Origin: Nematostella vectensis
Lineage: Eukaryota > Cnidaria > Anthozoa > Actiniaria > Edwardsiidae
Reading direction: 5' to 3'
NCBI RefSeq assembly: GCF_932526225.1
Contig: NC_064036.1
Span: 8,191,519-8,255,518 of the forward strand
Length of the DNA: 64,000 nt
In this document: positions 24,435 to 37,198 of the stretch, piece after piece
How the letters are laid out: every line of letters begins with the position of its first letter
Position numbering within the stretch: the first letter of the stretch is position 1
Program-made: the position numbers and the translations under genes
The notes under the pieces: generated by a model
Seen by the model: the letters and a program-made list of their open reading frames with translations, nothing else
What the model was told of the DNA's origin: nothing
Database searches by the model: none

Positions 24435-24851
24435 TATCTTTCAAGGTCTTTTAAAGAGTTGATATGAGTTGTATATAGCTTTGAGGATCGCGGTTCGATA
24501 AGTTTAGAAGTTTTGCTGGATTTTGCACATGTATATCCCATAATAGTTGTGTATTTTGCTGTCAACCGCTGGACAGTTGTTTCAAGAGAGATTTGAGGAG
24601 GTTTGTATGGCGATTGGGCCCCATTGGAGTAGAAAAAATGCGCCGAATTCAAAAGAAACAGTAATCGTTGCCATGGCAACGTGGTCTTCAAACTTGACAC
24701 AACTTTTTAAAAGCGCTCGGGATTATCGAAAAAGAGTCAGGACAGTTGTAGGACAACATTGAATCGATAAAGGAATAGCTGAATATGATATTTATCGAAA
24801 ATTTTTTTTTTTTGATGTCTGTAGTGAGTTTCAGGTAGACCCCCGCCTTAA

Positions 24852-26019
24852 AAGGCTCTATCCTAGTGCCAGAGACTCGCACGTTTCTAGGCCAAATCGA
24901 GTGTCTCCCTCTATTTAATGGCTTCCATTCTGAGATGTTTAAAAGTCACGCGAACATTGAGTACGGTATAGATTTTTCAGACTAAAACTATTTTTGTAAG
25001 GCTTGAACTCCAAGCCCATGAGAACCCTAGCTGGCTCAAGTGTCTTATGCGATATCATTATAAATTTCTAGGAACTTGAATTTTCTACACCCACCCCGTA
25101 GTGTCAAAGTCCATGATTGGGTTACGATCACATACTTACGCTACAAAAAATGATAAAAATGTTCTTGTTGTGCACCAGGACATATTTCTGGGTTCCAGGA
25201 AGCCAAGCCGCTGTTACATGTCAATCACCAGAGCCGGGTCAGGCGGGATGAGAAGTAGCACGATCTGTCCACGTGATCTGTCTAGCGTTGCCGCGGCGCA
25301 GAGGGTTGCATAGGGTGTGAGGATATCAACGATCCCGTCAACGGCGTCCCCATGCGATATCCTCATGGATATGGAAACTATAGAAAACATAAGAGAGATA
25401 AGGGGGGACAGAAGGACTTGCGAAAGCGTGTTCTATTACTGTTCTAACACCTCGCCTTACTCCTAAAAAAACCTGAAATGTGACGTTGGCACCACGGGGT
25501 CACAGTGGATAAACCTCACACCATCCACACGCCGTAAACTTACTGCAAAATAAACAAAGTCGATTGCTTAATTTGTATTCTATTTCCGTTTTGTTGAATA
25601 AAAATAGATCACTTTTTCAAATCTACAACTATCAAGGGAACGAATCACAGGTTTACGCTTGTTAATTATGATCACGTCGAGCGTACGGACCCACGTAGGA
25701 AGCCGAGCGCGCCGCCATGGCCCAAGCATGATTAGCTAAGTGTGTTATCAAATGTTTGAGGTTTTCTGGGATTGCACAAGTCAGCACACATTCACGTAAT
25801 AGTACTCCTACGTGTATGTCCATTCAATACTATTTTTCTTACTCTGCGTAATTGTAATCTGCATGATAACCTCCTTGTCAAGTGCGAGTCGGTTGTCAAC
25901 ACCAAGCCTCGACAGGAAGGGATCATCCGCCGTACCAGCGAGAGATTTCCGGATAAGCGCCCCGCTGCCTCACAACTCTTCTCATGGGTCACTTGCGGGT
26001 CACTCGCGGGTCGTACAGT
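24852..26019. other. Intergenic, no supported gene
   Basis: Short frames exist on both strands but none shows family motifs together with splice sites. Nothing further can be supported. Confidence 0.5.
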
Positions 26020-27200
26020 GTTGACGCCGCTAGAGCGTTTTAGCCCACCATAGTCAGATAGTAGCGAAATCTTCATTGAAGACGCTTGGTTTGAAAAAGG
26101 AAAAAGCACAAACACCCCAATAAACTATACTTAGCTTGGTTTGATTTTAGGAGGATAAAGCACAAATACGCAAGTTTGGTTGCGCGTTTGGTTGCGCGAT
26201 CGATTTGATTCAATATTGCTTGAAAACAAACTGAAAATCAAATATTTGCTTAAATGTCGACCAAAGGAGTTCTTAGAGTAAAGAATATGTTTTGATTCCA
26301 CCCCATAACATCTCTCGGGCTCAGAAACAGCTAGTGATCGCGAGTTCGAGCGAGTGATCGAGAGATTAGAGAGCTCAAGCAAGTCAACACGAACGGCATC
26401 AAAAACGGCGCGCGCGCTCACAAATTGCTTAAAAACGGCGTCGACGTCCGTGACCGCGCGCGTAAGAACGTAAAAATAGGGAAAATGCCGTTCGAGATTT
26501 CCTGTCGTTTCCGCCGCTAGAGCGTTTTAGCCCACCATAGTCAGATAGTAGCGAAATCTTCATTGAAGACGCTCGCTTTGAATTATAGGAGGAAAAAAGC
26601 ACAAACACCCCTATAAACTATACTTAGCTTGGTTTGATTTTAGGAGGATAAAGCACAAATAAGCAAGTTAGGTTGCACAGCCACGCGAAGACCGCAGGCG
26701 CACCTCATCATTGGTGCTCCTAAACAGTGGCCTAAATAATGCCTCTATCCTGTCACTCGAAGATCTGAGGAAACCGTCTCGCGCCTTGCCCCGCACTCAA
26801 CACTCTGAATTCTATACTATTCCTAACGCTAGAACTGACATATATAAACATAGTTTTTGCCCCGTGCACTGAGACTGTGGAACAACCTTCCACAGTCTGT
26901 AATTGACATGAGAGGCTGCCCAGAGGCCTTCCACGCTGGGCTTTAGACTCGGCACTGCGCTGCGCACTGACATATTGTACAATAGGTTGCGCAATTTATT
27001 AAAGTGAAGTGAAGGTTGCGCGATCGATTGAAAGGCGATTCAATATTGCTTGAAAATAGATCCCAAAATAACTGAAAATCATATATTTGCTTAAATGTCG
27101 ACCAAGGAAGTTCTTAGAGTAAAGTATGTGTTTTGATTCCACCCCATAACATCTCTCGGGCTCACAAACAGCTAGTGATCGCGAGTTCGAGCGAGTGATT
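26020..27200. repeat. Locally duplicated non-coding blocks
   Basis: Block A (gccgctagagcgttttagcc, continuing to gaagacgct) is at about 26025-26085 and again at about 26512-26572. A following block (aaactatacttagcttggtt) is at about 26123 and 26617. Block B (tgcttgaaaa, then gcttaaatgtcgacca, to gcgagttcgagcgagtga) is at about 26217-26357 and again at about 27047-27198. The offsets differ (about 490 and 830 bp), so this is a mosaic of partial duplications. CG-rich words such as cgcgcgcg occur near 26409-26460. Confidence 0.75.
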
Positions 27201-30200
27201 GCTTGCTTTGATATGCACTCACTCCATGCTTTGTAAATAAAAATGTTGTACTGTATAGCTTATCATATGTAATTTTTTCAGCAATGGCTAAGGAAATAAA
27301 TGACTGCAAAAACCTATAAACTTCACATTATACTCAGAATCATATGTACTTAAGCTCATTTGCATAGGCAGGATATAACAACAGACACCAACAAAAAGTC
27401 TTTTGATCTTCATCTTTTCTTGTATGTTGTGTAAGGTTCATTAAATTCAAATGAATGCCTATTTGTTTTAGTGCCCATCTTCTAGCAGCACCATACAGGG
27501 AATTTCATCTGGTGGTCAGCTCATGGCAAGAAGAGGTGTTTCTTCCACCTGTAGAGGGATTTGTCCAAAAGTAGGAGTGTTTTGTCCACAAGTAGAGTTT
27601 TTTTTTCATCCACATATACTTTTTCCAAAATCTTGCCACTCAGCTTAAGTTCAGCTTCCTGTGACATGAGTTTCACACATAACTTTTGCGTTCATCCCTT
27701 AAAGCTACAAATTTCATAGTTATTACTGTGCAATTTCAGTTGTGCTTCACTAAGATTAGTTACTTACAGCTCAAGCTGACAATTAGCATTCTATATCAAT
27801 TCTTATCAATCAATACAAAACTTTTTCTAGAGGAAACAACAATATTCTGTTTTATTAACAAGCAAAACCAGTTATGCTTTATCAGTAGAAATAGATTGAA
27901 ATTGGCATATATTATACATATCTATAGATATATATATTTTTTATATTTATACAAACATTGATATTTATACAAAACTTCTGGATAAACTTCCATCTAGAGT
28001 AAACCTGGAAAATTCTCCTGCTCTAACAAAGCATCTTTGTCCAGATTATGGTGTGATGTAATAAACTAAAATCATATGTAGGTAACAATCTTTGTTATTG
28101 TTGGCAGTGCAACTACACACCCATTGTATATCTAACCTCTGCAGTATGAATAAAGTTGAAAAAATTCCAAGCATTGTTGTGTTGTTGATTTTAGTTTGTG
28201 TCTTGTGTCTGCATTCTCCTTGATTATAGAGTCAAACAGTTTTTCATCTTAATTGAGTCAACAACAATAATTACTACTACATTCAGAGACAAAACAATAC
28301 AGAAACATACAAAACAGAGAAGTGAACTCAAAAGGGAACCCTTTTGGGCTGCCAGAAAGCCATATGTAACAAAAAATACCTACTGCCCCCTTTACCACTG
28401 AACCAAACCCCCCTTTAGCGAAAAGCTAGATCCACCCCTGGGATCAACAAACTTAACATGTATGTCAAATGTAGATGTTCAATGTCAAATGTAGTGGTGA
28501 GGTAGTTTTGAAATAAAAAGCTTAGGGAGTAGGAAAAGTGATTGAATCAGCTAGGTTACATATGTGATTCTTTAGGTTAACTATTCTATTAAGTAAGGGT
28601 TAAATACAAAGGATGGAAGCAGTTCGCCATATAACACCTTAGGAACTGGCTTATTACATAATCTGTACTAAGTAAAATACTATTTAAAGAAAATATCATA
28701 CTTCAAAAGCTGGGTTAGTACGCAGATCTTACAAGCTGCAATTTGATTGGGCAAATGAACAATATTAGCACCTTGACACAAAGAACAAAAAGAATAGAGA
28801 TAAAAGAACTCCTTTGTAGAACACAGATAATAGGAGACAAAGCAGCTGCGTACTTACTCCAAAAGCTTCAAAAGCTCAGAAGGTCAATACATAAACCACA
28901 ATTATTTAGCAACCCTTGCATGCATCTGAGTCTTGGACAATATAGCCATGGAGAGCTCATTTGGGCATTGTTTTGCCTGGCTAGTAATGAAGTAATGAAG
29001 AAAGCTTTCTTCGTTACGAGATTACTTAAGTACATTTTGAATACATACGGGTAAAATCATCAACAAGAGAGTATTCGAAAGGTGCATTTTGCACTAGAGC
29101 AAATAAGTAAATGTACTTACAGTATATGTCAGAATGATTTTTAATTAAAACATATTTTCATACTAGTTTTCACATAATTTACATTCAATATTTTGTAGAA
29201 CAATCGCTTACTTTTCTTCAGATGATCGAATACGAGCTTTGTGTGAGCTATCAATACCTTTTTATAGAGACACTTTGCTTGCAGCGTACAATAACAGCAC
29301 GGAAATACAGATAATGCGCAGACAAAAATACCTCGCGAATCTCGACCTCTTCGTCAGATATAACTTGTGTCATCAATCCTTATTTAGAGAACAATCGGCA
29401 AGGCTATTTTGCTGTAAAAACTAGCAAAAGAAGCTGTGATAACATTTTCCCCTTTAGTGATGGCCATCTAGGAATGACATGCGCATTAGATAATTTGTTA
29501 CCTTGGCAATATCCCCAACACTGGGGTACACCGCTGGTAGTTTTTGCGCCGACGTACCAAGCGGCGTTTTTCGGCACTTTTCTTGAATTTTCTGAATAAA
29601 GCGAATAACCGCGCGAAAACACCCGCAAACTTCTTTTTATCGCCGAACAACTAATATTTAGCATGCAGTGTCCCTTTAAGCTCTCTCTTTAAATTTTTGC
29701 TTAAGCGCTTAAGGTAATTCCCTTGAATTGCACTGCGCACCACTTCTGCGAATAGTGGCGCGCGCTGTTTGTTCGAATATTCCGGTATTAAGTGCGCGCG
29801 CGCCACAGTTGTACAAGAAAACAAAGCAAAAGGCATGCGTTTTTTTACTTAAAATCGCTTTGACAGGAAAACGAAGTTGGTTACCCACATTTTTTATTTG
29901 CTCAAATATTTAAATATATACGGAAAAATGATATACTGAAAGAAGAAAAAAAGTTGGTTTGTAGAAGTTTGTTTATTTTCTCTTAAAAGCCGTAAAATAC
30001 TTCAAAATGGCGCTTCTTACCTCATAAATAATGGCGAATACAGTGTCTTTTAGTGCGATCTCTTAAATGTGATTTGTTTTGAACGTTAGCCTACTACGGG
30101 TTATTGTTTGGGAGATCGGATTTTGGTAGCTCGACAAACAGAACTTAATTTTCTAAAGACTATAGGCACTCTTTTTGAAAACTAAAAGTTAGGATTTTTA

Positions 30201-30520
30201 CTCGCGCGATCAGTAAAAACGCGTCAACTTTACGCCCCTCTGTTGTGAAAACGAGGTCAGTACCCCAATTTTTTTATTACATTTTTTGAAAGCCCTCTTC
30301 AATATTGTTTATGCCAAGTTTTAAAAAAATCTGGGTTGTAGAACTATTTCAAAGGAAGTACCTTAATATTTAAGATATATTAAACGCAATAATGGAAAAT
30401 AAATGGAAACAAGAATAATTGCTTGCATAATATTCCAAAAGAGACATCTTATTTAGAAAAAGAAACACACATTTTATGATATTTCATTTCAGAGATCATA
30501 TCATATAGTGTTATGTACAG
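27201..30520. other. AT-rich intergenic stretch, no supported gene
   Basis: I find no exon with recognisable protein similarity in over 3 kb. Short frames near 27686, 28743 and 29239 look like random AT-rich frames. Sequence around 29740-29810 has gcgcgcgc words. Confidence 0.5.
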
Positions 30521-30622
30521 GACCCGAAATGATCCCAGGACCCGAAACGATCCCAGGACCCGAAACGATCCCCAAAAGTACCCCAACTGATCCCGGGACC
30601 CGAAACGATCCCCAAGAGTCCC
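30521..30622. repeat. Short tandem repeat, about 21 bp
   Basis: The word caggacccgaaacgatccc recurs at about 30520, 30538, 30556 and, degenerately, to 30620. No coding meaning is seen. Confidence 0.75.
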
Positions 30623-31044
30623 CGAAATAAACCCCAAGGAATTACAGTAATGGACAACTAAAGGAATGTGTAAGGATTGGCTTTCAGTTTTAAAAACATA
30701 TGAAACATTTAGCTTTGTTTGTGTTATTAAAAGGAAATTTACATTAACTAAAACTACAGTATTAAGATTTTGACATACGACTGCGGGGGAAATACAGTGG
30801 TTGAGTCAGAAATTGGGGTCAACTAACAATTCCTGTGATAGTAATTTGAAGAACCCGGCGTCGATAAATCATTTTTAAATAACAAGCCATAAAAGAAAGT
30901 CTTTACAGATAGGACATGCTGCTTTTCATAGGAAGCGAAATGTTTCAAAATTATTTTTTGGCATGTTTGTTTTCGGTGAATGAAAGACCTATCATATCAT
31001 GAGATCATGCCGGGGTTCGCCCCATGACAGGTTCTCCAATAGGG

Positions 31045-31245
31045 TTCTGGATTCCGGATCCTAGTGTGTGGATTCCGGATTCCATGTGGGTTTTTTCTCG
31101 TGGATTCCGGATCCCAGCAGCATGGATTCCGGATTCCATATCTCATTTTTTCATGGATTCCGGATTCCATATCTCATTTTTTCATGGATTCCGGATTCCA
31201 TATCTCATTTTTTCATGGATTCCGGATCCCATATCTCATTTTTTT
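31045..31245. repeat. Tandem repeat, about 36 bp, at the edge of the segmental duplication
   Basis: The units contain tggattccggattccatatc followed by tcattttttca. About five copies run from 31050 to 31245, becoming regular after 31120. The array stops at the left breakpoint of the 4.2-kb duplication (31246). The translated frames through it are repetitive and not a plausible protein. Confidence 0.85.
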
Positions 31246-31780
31246 ATTGTTATTGAGCATTTTTGTAATTCTCTTAATGCATCATTGGGTATTATATTTT
31301 CCTATACATCGAGATTAGAACACTCATAAAGAACGGCCCAGCCTCAATTGAAAATTAGACGTTCTTATAAAAAGTGTACTGCTTATTTGATTTTTGCGTC
31401 GTCCACATAGAAAAATATATGTATTTAATCTCAGCTTTTGGGTAATGGCTAATTCTATACATATTTTATATATAGAAGCTGTGTTAAAAAACACAGCCTT
31501 ACAGAGGGGGTGCGACTCTGGGTATTACTAGCCTTTCTCGTAATATAATTTCTAGCTTTTTCGTATAATGTGATTTTGTTTATCTTCCCTGTACGTTTTT
31601 AGCCATGAAAAAATGAAGACTCGTGCTTAGTCCTCTCATTGTAAAGTAAATAGCTCCTCTTGGCTTCTTTCTTTTTGTCTTAAATTTACAAAGGAAGTAA
31701 AACATAACAAAAGCGCGCGTCAGACAGCAGTTGGTGCTCTTTATTCCCATTTCCTTTTCGATGACAGAAACAGGTTGGTA

Positions 31781-33497
31781 GTAGTAGTAGTAGCTTTTAT
31801 TTTACAACTCTATAACCCTGACAACAATAGCTGGTTTTCACAAGGGGCGTTGGCTATCTACTTTTATACATGATACAATAATTTACAATAATTTTACTAA
31901 TTGTATATAAATATATATAGATATTTAATTTCTTTTTGTAAAAAAATAAATTCTTAAAATTGGTTTTTGTGAGAGGCTAATTTTGTTACAAAGGCATTAA
32001 ATGTATCACATTCTCTTGTTTCAGGGGATAAGCTGATAAGTTTTGCTCCGCTATATAAAAAAGATTTTTTCATGTCTTCAGTTTTAGGGAGGGGTAGTTG
32101 CAGTGAGGAAGTTGAACCCCTGAGATCAATTTTAGTAACTTCGTTTTTGAACTTAAATAATTTGGTTAAACATTCTGGGGCTTGACCCTTCAACACTTTA
32201 AACATTGTTTTAGATTTGGATTTTGCCCATTGTTCTTCTAAAGTGTCCCATCCTAAGGCAGCAAGCGCCTCTAGATGGGGGGAGTCATTCCTCCAGTTTA
32301 GAATAACTCGGGCAGCCCTGTTTTGTAGGACTTGCAATCTTCTAACGTGGCCCTGGCCCAGAGTATCCCATACCTCACTGCAATACCCAAAGTGGGGTTT
32401 AATAAGGGCATTGTAGATAGAGATTAGAGTATTTCTGTCCACATAGTCCTTAACCCTCCTTATTGCACCTATACCACAGAAGACTTTTCGGGATACTTGC
32501 TTTATGTTGCTAGAATCGATTCTGATAGATGGCTGTTTATCTAAGTTGTTCTTATAACGAGATCCAATCAGCAAAAATTCGGTTTTAGCAACATTAAGGT
32601 TCAATTTATTTGCCCTGAGCCAAAGTTTAACCCTACTCAGGTCGTCATTCATGGCCCCCTCAACTTTCTCCATTGACACGCCAGATATTGTCAAATTAGT
32701 ATCATCCGCAAACATGCGAGATGTAGAATTTTGCAAGCACGCTGGTAGATCATTAATATATAGGAGGAAGAACAGGGGGCCAAGAATTGATCTCTAGGGA
32801 ACACCACACGTGATATGGCTTTCAGAGGATAGCGACTCATTAACCTGGCAAACTTGTTTTCGGCCAGATAGGTAGGACTTAATTAGAGACAGAGCATCAT
32901 GAGAAATTCCAAGGATTTGCATCTTGCGAAGTAAGATCTCATGATCCACTGTATCGAAAGCTTTTTTTAGATCTAGCAAAACGACCAGATTAAACATTTT
33001 GCGGTCCATGTTAATTAACCATGAATTTGTGGGAATTTCATATGCCAAGGTTGTTTGCCTAAGTCCTCAATAAATCGCTGTTCATTAAATCTTTTCATGT
33101 TTCTAATTTCAATGATTTTAGGTTTAAATGGTGTTCTATAGTCGATTTTGCGAATGCCGAAAATCATTCTATGGTCACTCAATCCTGTTTGAATAACACT
33201 TGTTTTCACAATCTTTTCAGGCGAGTTGGTTGTTACATAATGGTCCAGTAAACTTTTAGATGACTTAGTTATTCTCGTGGGTTTTGTTATCAATTGAGAT
33301 AGTTGATACGTTTGATAAATTCTTTTAAATATTTTAGCTTCATATGTTGGAACCTCAAAGAGCATATTCCCGTTGAGGTCTCCTAGGAGATGAAATTCAA
33401 TAGCTAAGTCATCCAGATTCTTTATCAAGTTTTCAAAACTAACAAATAATTCACGTGAACTGGTAATAAATGGGCGATAAACGGTACAAACAATGAA
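31781..33497 (-). mobile_element. LINE insertion present only in duplication copy 1
   Basis: Copy 2 has the empty site (caggttggtatgccgaataa, about 38660). In copy 1 the sequence is split after caggttggta at 31780 and resumes with tggtatgccaaataatg at 33498, giving a 4-5 bp duplication (ggta or tggta). The minus-strand 3' end is a (cta)n tail, seen as gtagtagtagtag on the plus strand at 31781. The body holds endonuclease and reverse transcriptase parts. Confidence 0.9.
31954..33480 (-). pseudogene. Broken LINE ORF: endonuclease C-terminus joined to reverse transcriptase
   Basis: Reading on the minus strand from the 5' side, an APE-type endonuclease C-terminus comes first (HLLGDLNGNMLFE, TKPTRITKSSKSLLDHYV, SDHRMIFGIRK; about 33480-33060). 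After a break near 33030 comes the reverse transcriptase motif LDLKKAFDTVDHEILL (about 32980), then CGVP at the end of that frame. The frame changes near 32795. The second part starts close to FADDTNLTISG, the catalytic FADD, at about 32710 and runs to the ORF end at 31954. The N-terminal endonuclease and the linker before the RT are missing, so this copy is defective. Confidence 0.8.
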
Positions 33498-33670
33498 TGG
33501 TATGCCAAATAATGCGTGACTTGACTTGTTTTGACCATAATCGAATGCGCATAATGTATAAAAATCAGTAAAACTACAAGTGACTTGCCTCTGCTCATTG
33601 TCACATCGTGAGGCCATCAACAAAACTCAAAACTCTGCTCTCTCGCCACAGATAATTGCAGATAAGACCC

Positions 33671-35736
33671 ATGGCTACCAATCTCGTATTACCCGCTTTG
33701 TTTCTCTTTTTTACTCTAACATATGCTCTGCCCGAGTATAAAAACTACACATCGATGGACGAAGAGAGGTTTCAAGTGTGGTGGACCTACGAGAATGAAA
33801 CAGATACTTTCTATTTCAAGATAGATGTAGAAGCTAAAGGCTGGATTGGTTTTGGCTGGTCGCAACTCATCTGTTGTGGAGATTGGATGTTCAATGGAAT
33901 GGATCAGTATGATGTTTTGGTTGGTGGTGTATACAGCAACAATGGATCGGTTTATGGCCTGGTAAGATTCTATGATGGTCTTGATTTTTTCGCAAACATA
34001 TTATAGATGGGTTACTCAAGATAAAAGGCATAAAAGATACATTTACAACGATTGAGGTTACGATGGTGCTTTTTAGGTTTCGTTTATGTTTTCATCTGTA
34101 AAAAAAATCCCAAGGAAGCATAGGTTTGCCTTAACTTTCTGATTTGATTCTATATTTTTGGGTGGATTTAACAGGTCCGCAAGCCTTTCTTATCTTTTAT
34201 AACTGAACTAGTCGGTTCTTCGGTTGTATGATTGTGTCTTGACTCTTTTGTCGCTAGCACGAAGCATTTTTCTCTTGCAATTCTCCCGAGTACTTGATGG
34301 CGTGATGCGTGACCTACCAATAAGCTTGTTTGATAGTAATTTGCATATTTTTATACGCTTTCAAACACTAAAACATATGTTGGTTTGATTTTTGGCGTAG
34401 AATTTTACGGTCTCAGGACTAGCAAATCAGGAAGTGGAGATTTTACAGATTTTCCTAGATATCCATGCGTTATTCATTGCTTGCTACTAAATGCGCAAGA
34501 CTGCTTATAGTGAAAATGAATTAGTTATATGAGCATGGTTGATAACGAAAAACGTCCTATTCACTGCATTTTGAAAAAAAAAAACTGAAAATAATGGTTA
34601 GTTGATATCCTCCGAGAAGGATCCCCAAGGAAGGCATGGGTCATGTTTTTTCACAAACCATACATTTAGCAAACTATGTAAATTTAGTGTCCGATGTCCG
34701 GTCATCATTTCCATTTTCCTATCCACACCTCTATATTAGTATTCAGAATCTTTGTCCAAGCCAGCTCTTTCCGAATTTAAAATTCACGTCGGCGGAGAGA
34801 CGACGACAGCGCCCACGTTGAATTTCACTAAAATCTTGCGTGTGCGCCGTCTAGAGTCTTTGCCGTCGCAAATCTTAAGGTTGCTTTAAGGTCCCTATTA
34901 TCCTGTCCAGACCGGGCCACCTCTATCCAGTGCCTCGCTCCGGGCCACCTAGTATTTCTGCACGGACACGTCCATTAGCTGTTTCTCTCGCCTTTAGGAC
35001 TACCTGACGGTAGGAAGAAACCGTACCCAGTACCCCGACCGCGTGGACGCCATCAATGATTGGGACATCACAAGCGGGCGGGAGGAAGGGAACAGGACCA
35101 TACTCGAGTTTAACCGGAAGCGGAACACGTCCGAACCGGTCAACCTACACCGCGTCCCAAGAAAGGGTGATATTCCAGTGGTGGTAAGATGCCCCAACTA
35201 ACAAAGTGTTATTTGCCATCTAGGAGGTCCGTATCGTGATATACCGCGACCGAGGTTATGAAAATACACCTTCTTTGCTGGTAGTGAAAGATAATTAGAC
35301 TTAAGGCTAGAGTGCATTGACCTCAAACACAGACCTGGGTAAAGGATCACCTGGGTAAAGCACCATTCTAAAAAAAAAATTCTATACTTTTGGGAATTTC
35401 CATTTTACTCTTTACAGGAAAGAAGCCAAATTCACCTCCTCAAACCGGATACGTTTTAGAATTTTACACATGCTATCTGCTCTTATCTTTCAGCCGGGAC
35501 TTCGCTACTTCGTGTGGGCGTACCATAAAACGGTGGACACCCCGTATCTAGACGATCTTGCGTATCGCCATGACAACAAGGGACTTCAAGAAGTAATGCT
35601 GCTGCCATTGCCTAAAAGAAAGGAACCAGACGTGAGAGCCAGAACAACGACCAACACAGGAACCAGTAGTCAAGCAGAAACGGTCGCCATAACAGGGCTT
35701 CTGATGACAGCTGTGATGATGTCACGTCTGACGTGA
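33671..35736 (+). CDS. DOMON-domain secreted or GPI-anchored protein, copy 1
   Basis: Three exons, 33671-33961, 34998-35183 and 35494-35736, join in phase 0 to 239 residues. The start is the ATG at 33671 (MATNLVLPALFLFFTLTYAL, a signal peptide). Residues about 22-160 look like a DOMON domain: FQVWWTYENETDTFYFKIDV, KGWIGFGWS, the NGMDQYDVLVGGVY core and DYLTVGRNRTQYP in exon 2. DOMON is the heme- or sugar-binding beta-sandwich of dopamine beta-monooxygenase and cytochrome b561 relatives. No monooxygenase or b561 domain follows. The C-terminus is a short hydrophobic tail (ETVAITGLLMTAVMMSRLT) after a Thr/Ser-rich stretch, compatible with GPI attachment (inference). A polyadenylation-type aataaa lies at 35901. 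Confidence 0.85.
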
Positions 35737-36538
35737 CTTCTTGACTTCTTAGACTTATAAAATAAGATTTATCCCATCTATGGTGTGTTTTCTAATGATA
35801 AGAAAATAAGAATGTAGTGCAGCAAGTAGATTCCAAGAGTGACAAGACGATGACAATAAGAAAAAAACTTCCTAGAAATTGGACAGCAACAGGAAATCCC
35901 AATAAAACAAAAACTCAAGGAACTTGAGGGGGCTTGAGAAGGACTAATATAAGAAGGGAGAGGGCTAGGTGTGACAAAAGAGTAAAACTTTTACTTTGCG
36001 CTCTGCCTGCAGAAAATAAACAAAGTGAATACATAAAGAGCTGTGGAGCATTTAGGATTTGCAATGTATCCAATAACAAACGAATCAAAGAAATGCTTCG
36101 TGCTCGACAGAAATACACGACGAACTCACAGCTCTGCCCCCTCCCCTTACCCCCTGTAAGTAACCTTCCCTGTCCCCTTCACCTCCTTTAGAGGTAAAGG
36201 GGACACTTTCCCCAAAAAGTGTCCCTTACGTCTCTTTCGCTTTTTTGCCACCCCAAAAGAAATATCAGCCCGATCAACCATCGATGATGAAAAAGCGACA
36301 ACAGTATAACGAAGGTTTATAGTTTAGTTTAAGAAATATCAATACATTTAATAATAATCTCTGCTTATATGTTAATGCTCTAATCTTTTCCAATTGAAGA
36401 GGGTAAATTAGTGACCTGAGATTAAGTAAAACAAAATTAGTGTACGAATTAGAAATGCCCATGTAAAAATCAATTATAGGAAGATTTTTGCGCCAAATTA
36501 GAACTAAACACTAGGCACTTCATCATCCGGGGACTTAC

Positions 36539-36823
36539 CGAGGATCAGTGCGGTCAGAGTGACAGGATCGTAGCCGAAAATTACTCGGAGCTCTTTGATG
36601 CATATCTTGCAGCTCTTGGTGCTGATATACTATAAAAGCGTTTACACAGAGAATAGTATAAGTAAAAAAGAAGACATGATATATCAAGCTTTTGAAATCT
36701 TCGTACCTCTACCCATGGTGCAATGCTGTTGTGCTCAGGAATGGCTCTGCTGAGGCCAGATATATGGCTGGCGCTGACCAGTACCGTGGGTGCAGCAGTG
36801 AAATTCGAGTTAAAGTTAAGGAC
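36539..36823 (-). CDS. Two exons of one H-type-lectin-like domain (duplication copy 1)
   Basis: Exon a (36707-36823, phase 0 to 0) reads VLNFNSNFTAAPTVLVSASH and ends HNSIAPWVE. Exon b (36539-36629) starts YISTKSCKICIKELR and ends DPVTLTALILG before gtaagt. They join in phase. The order (F..F..aPtVlvs..H, NsI.pWvE, then C, then DPVT.. L) is shared with the domains at 43.4-46.0 kb. The resemblance to the small beta-sandwich of H-type lectins is my reading and not a confirmed hit. No signal peptide is adjacent, so these are probably internal exons of a longer minus-strand gene or relics of one. Confidence 0.6.
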
Positions 36824-37198
36824 CTGAAACAACAATGGAAAAATTGCATAAAACTACAGGATACAGGGTTTTTCGGCGCTAATTGAAATGTTCACAAGCT
36901 CAGGTTTGATATCATTGTCTTTTAAACCACCTCTGCCGTGAATATCTAGCGCTTCATACCATCTTTGGCGTAAATGTTCAGCGCTTTTACAGAGCGGATC
37001 TAATGGTGGGCCGGGCGCCCCACCCCACCCCCTATTTTCAGATATTTTGCTTGATAAAATAACAAGAAATATAAGGAAATACAGGTAAAAAGAATGAATC
37101 CGCTTAACCCCCCTTTCTAGAAACACTTTCTTCGCCCCCACCCTTTTTGGAACTCTGGATCCGCCCCTTTTTTACTCGTGAATGCTTGCAAAGCATTT

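Larger units (their letters stand above)
22377..24847 (-). mobile_element. TTAA-flanked DNA transposon (Kolobok/Mutator-like), internally deleted
   Basis: Terminal inverted repeats of about 24 bp match: left GGCGGGGGTCTACCTGAACT, right (reverse complement) GGCGGGGGTCTACCTGAAAC. They are bounded by ttaa at 22373-22376 and 24848-24851, a clean TTAA target-site duplication. TTAA duplications are typical of Kolobok and piggyBac. The encoded protein fragments resemble proteins usually annotated as Mutator-like transposase (PF20700). I therefore leave the superfamily open between these names. The element is 2471 bp and carries a transposase missing its middle. Confidence 0.85.
31246..37198. repeat. 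Segmental duplication, copy 1 (with LINE insertion)
   Basis: Sequence from attgttattgagcatttttg at 31246 to gcttgcaaagcattt near 37198 reappears in direct orientation at 38131-42379. Apart from the 1.7-kb LINE at 31781-33497, the copies differ only by scattered substitutions and small indels, introns included. Each copy carries a DOMON gene on the plus strand and one two-exon lectin-like domain on the minus strand. Confidence 0.95.

Noticed and set aside
31024-31329. Frames repeating FHGFRIPYLIFSW
   Set aside because: They come from the 36-bp tandem repeat before the duplication; no gene features.
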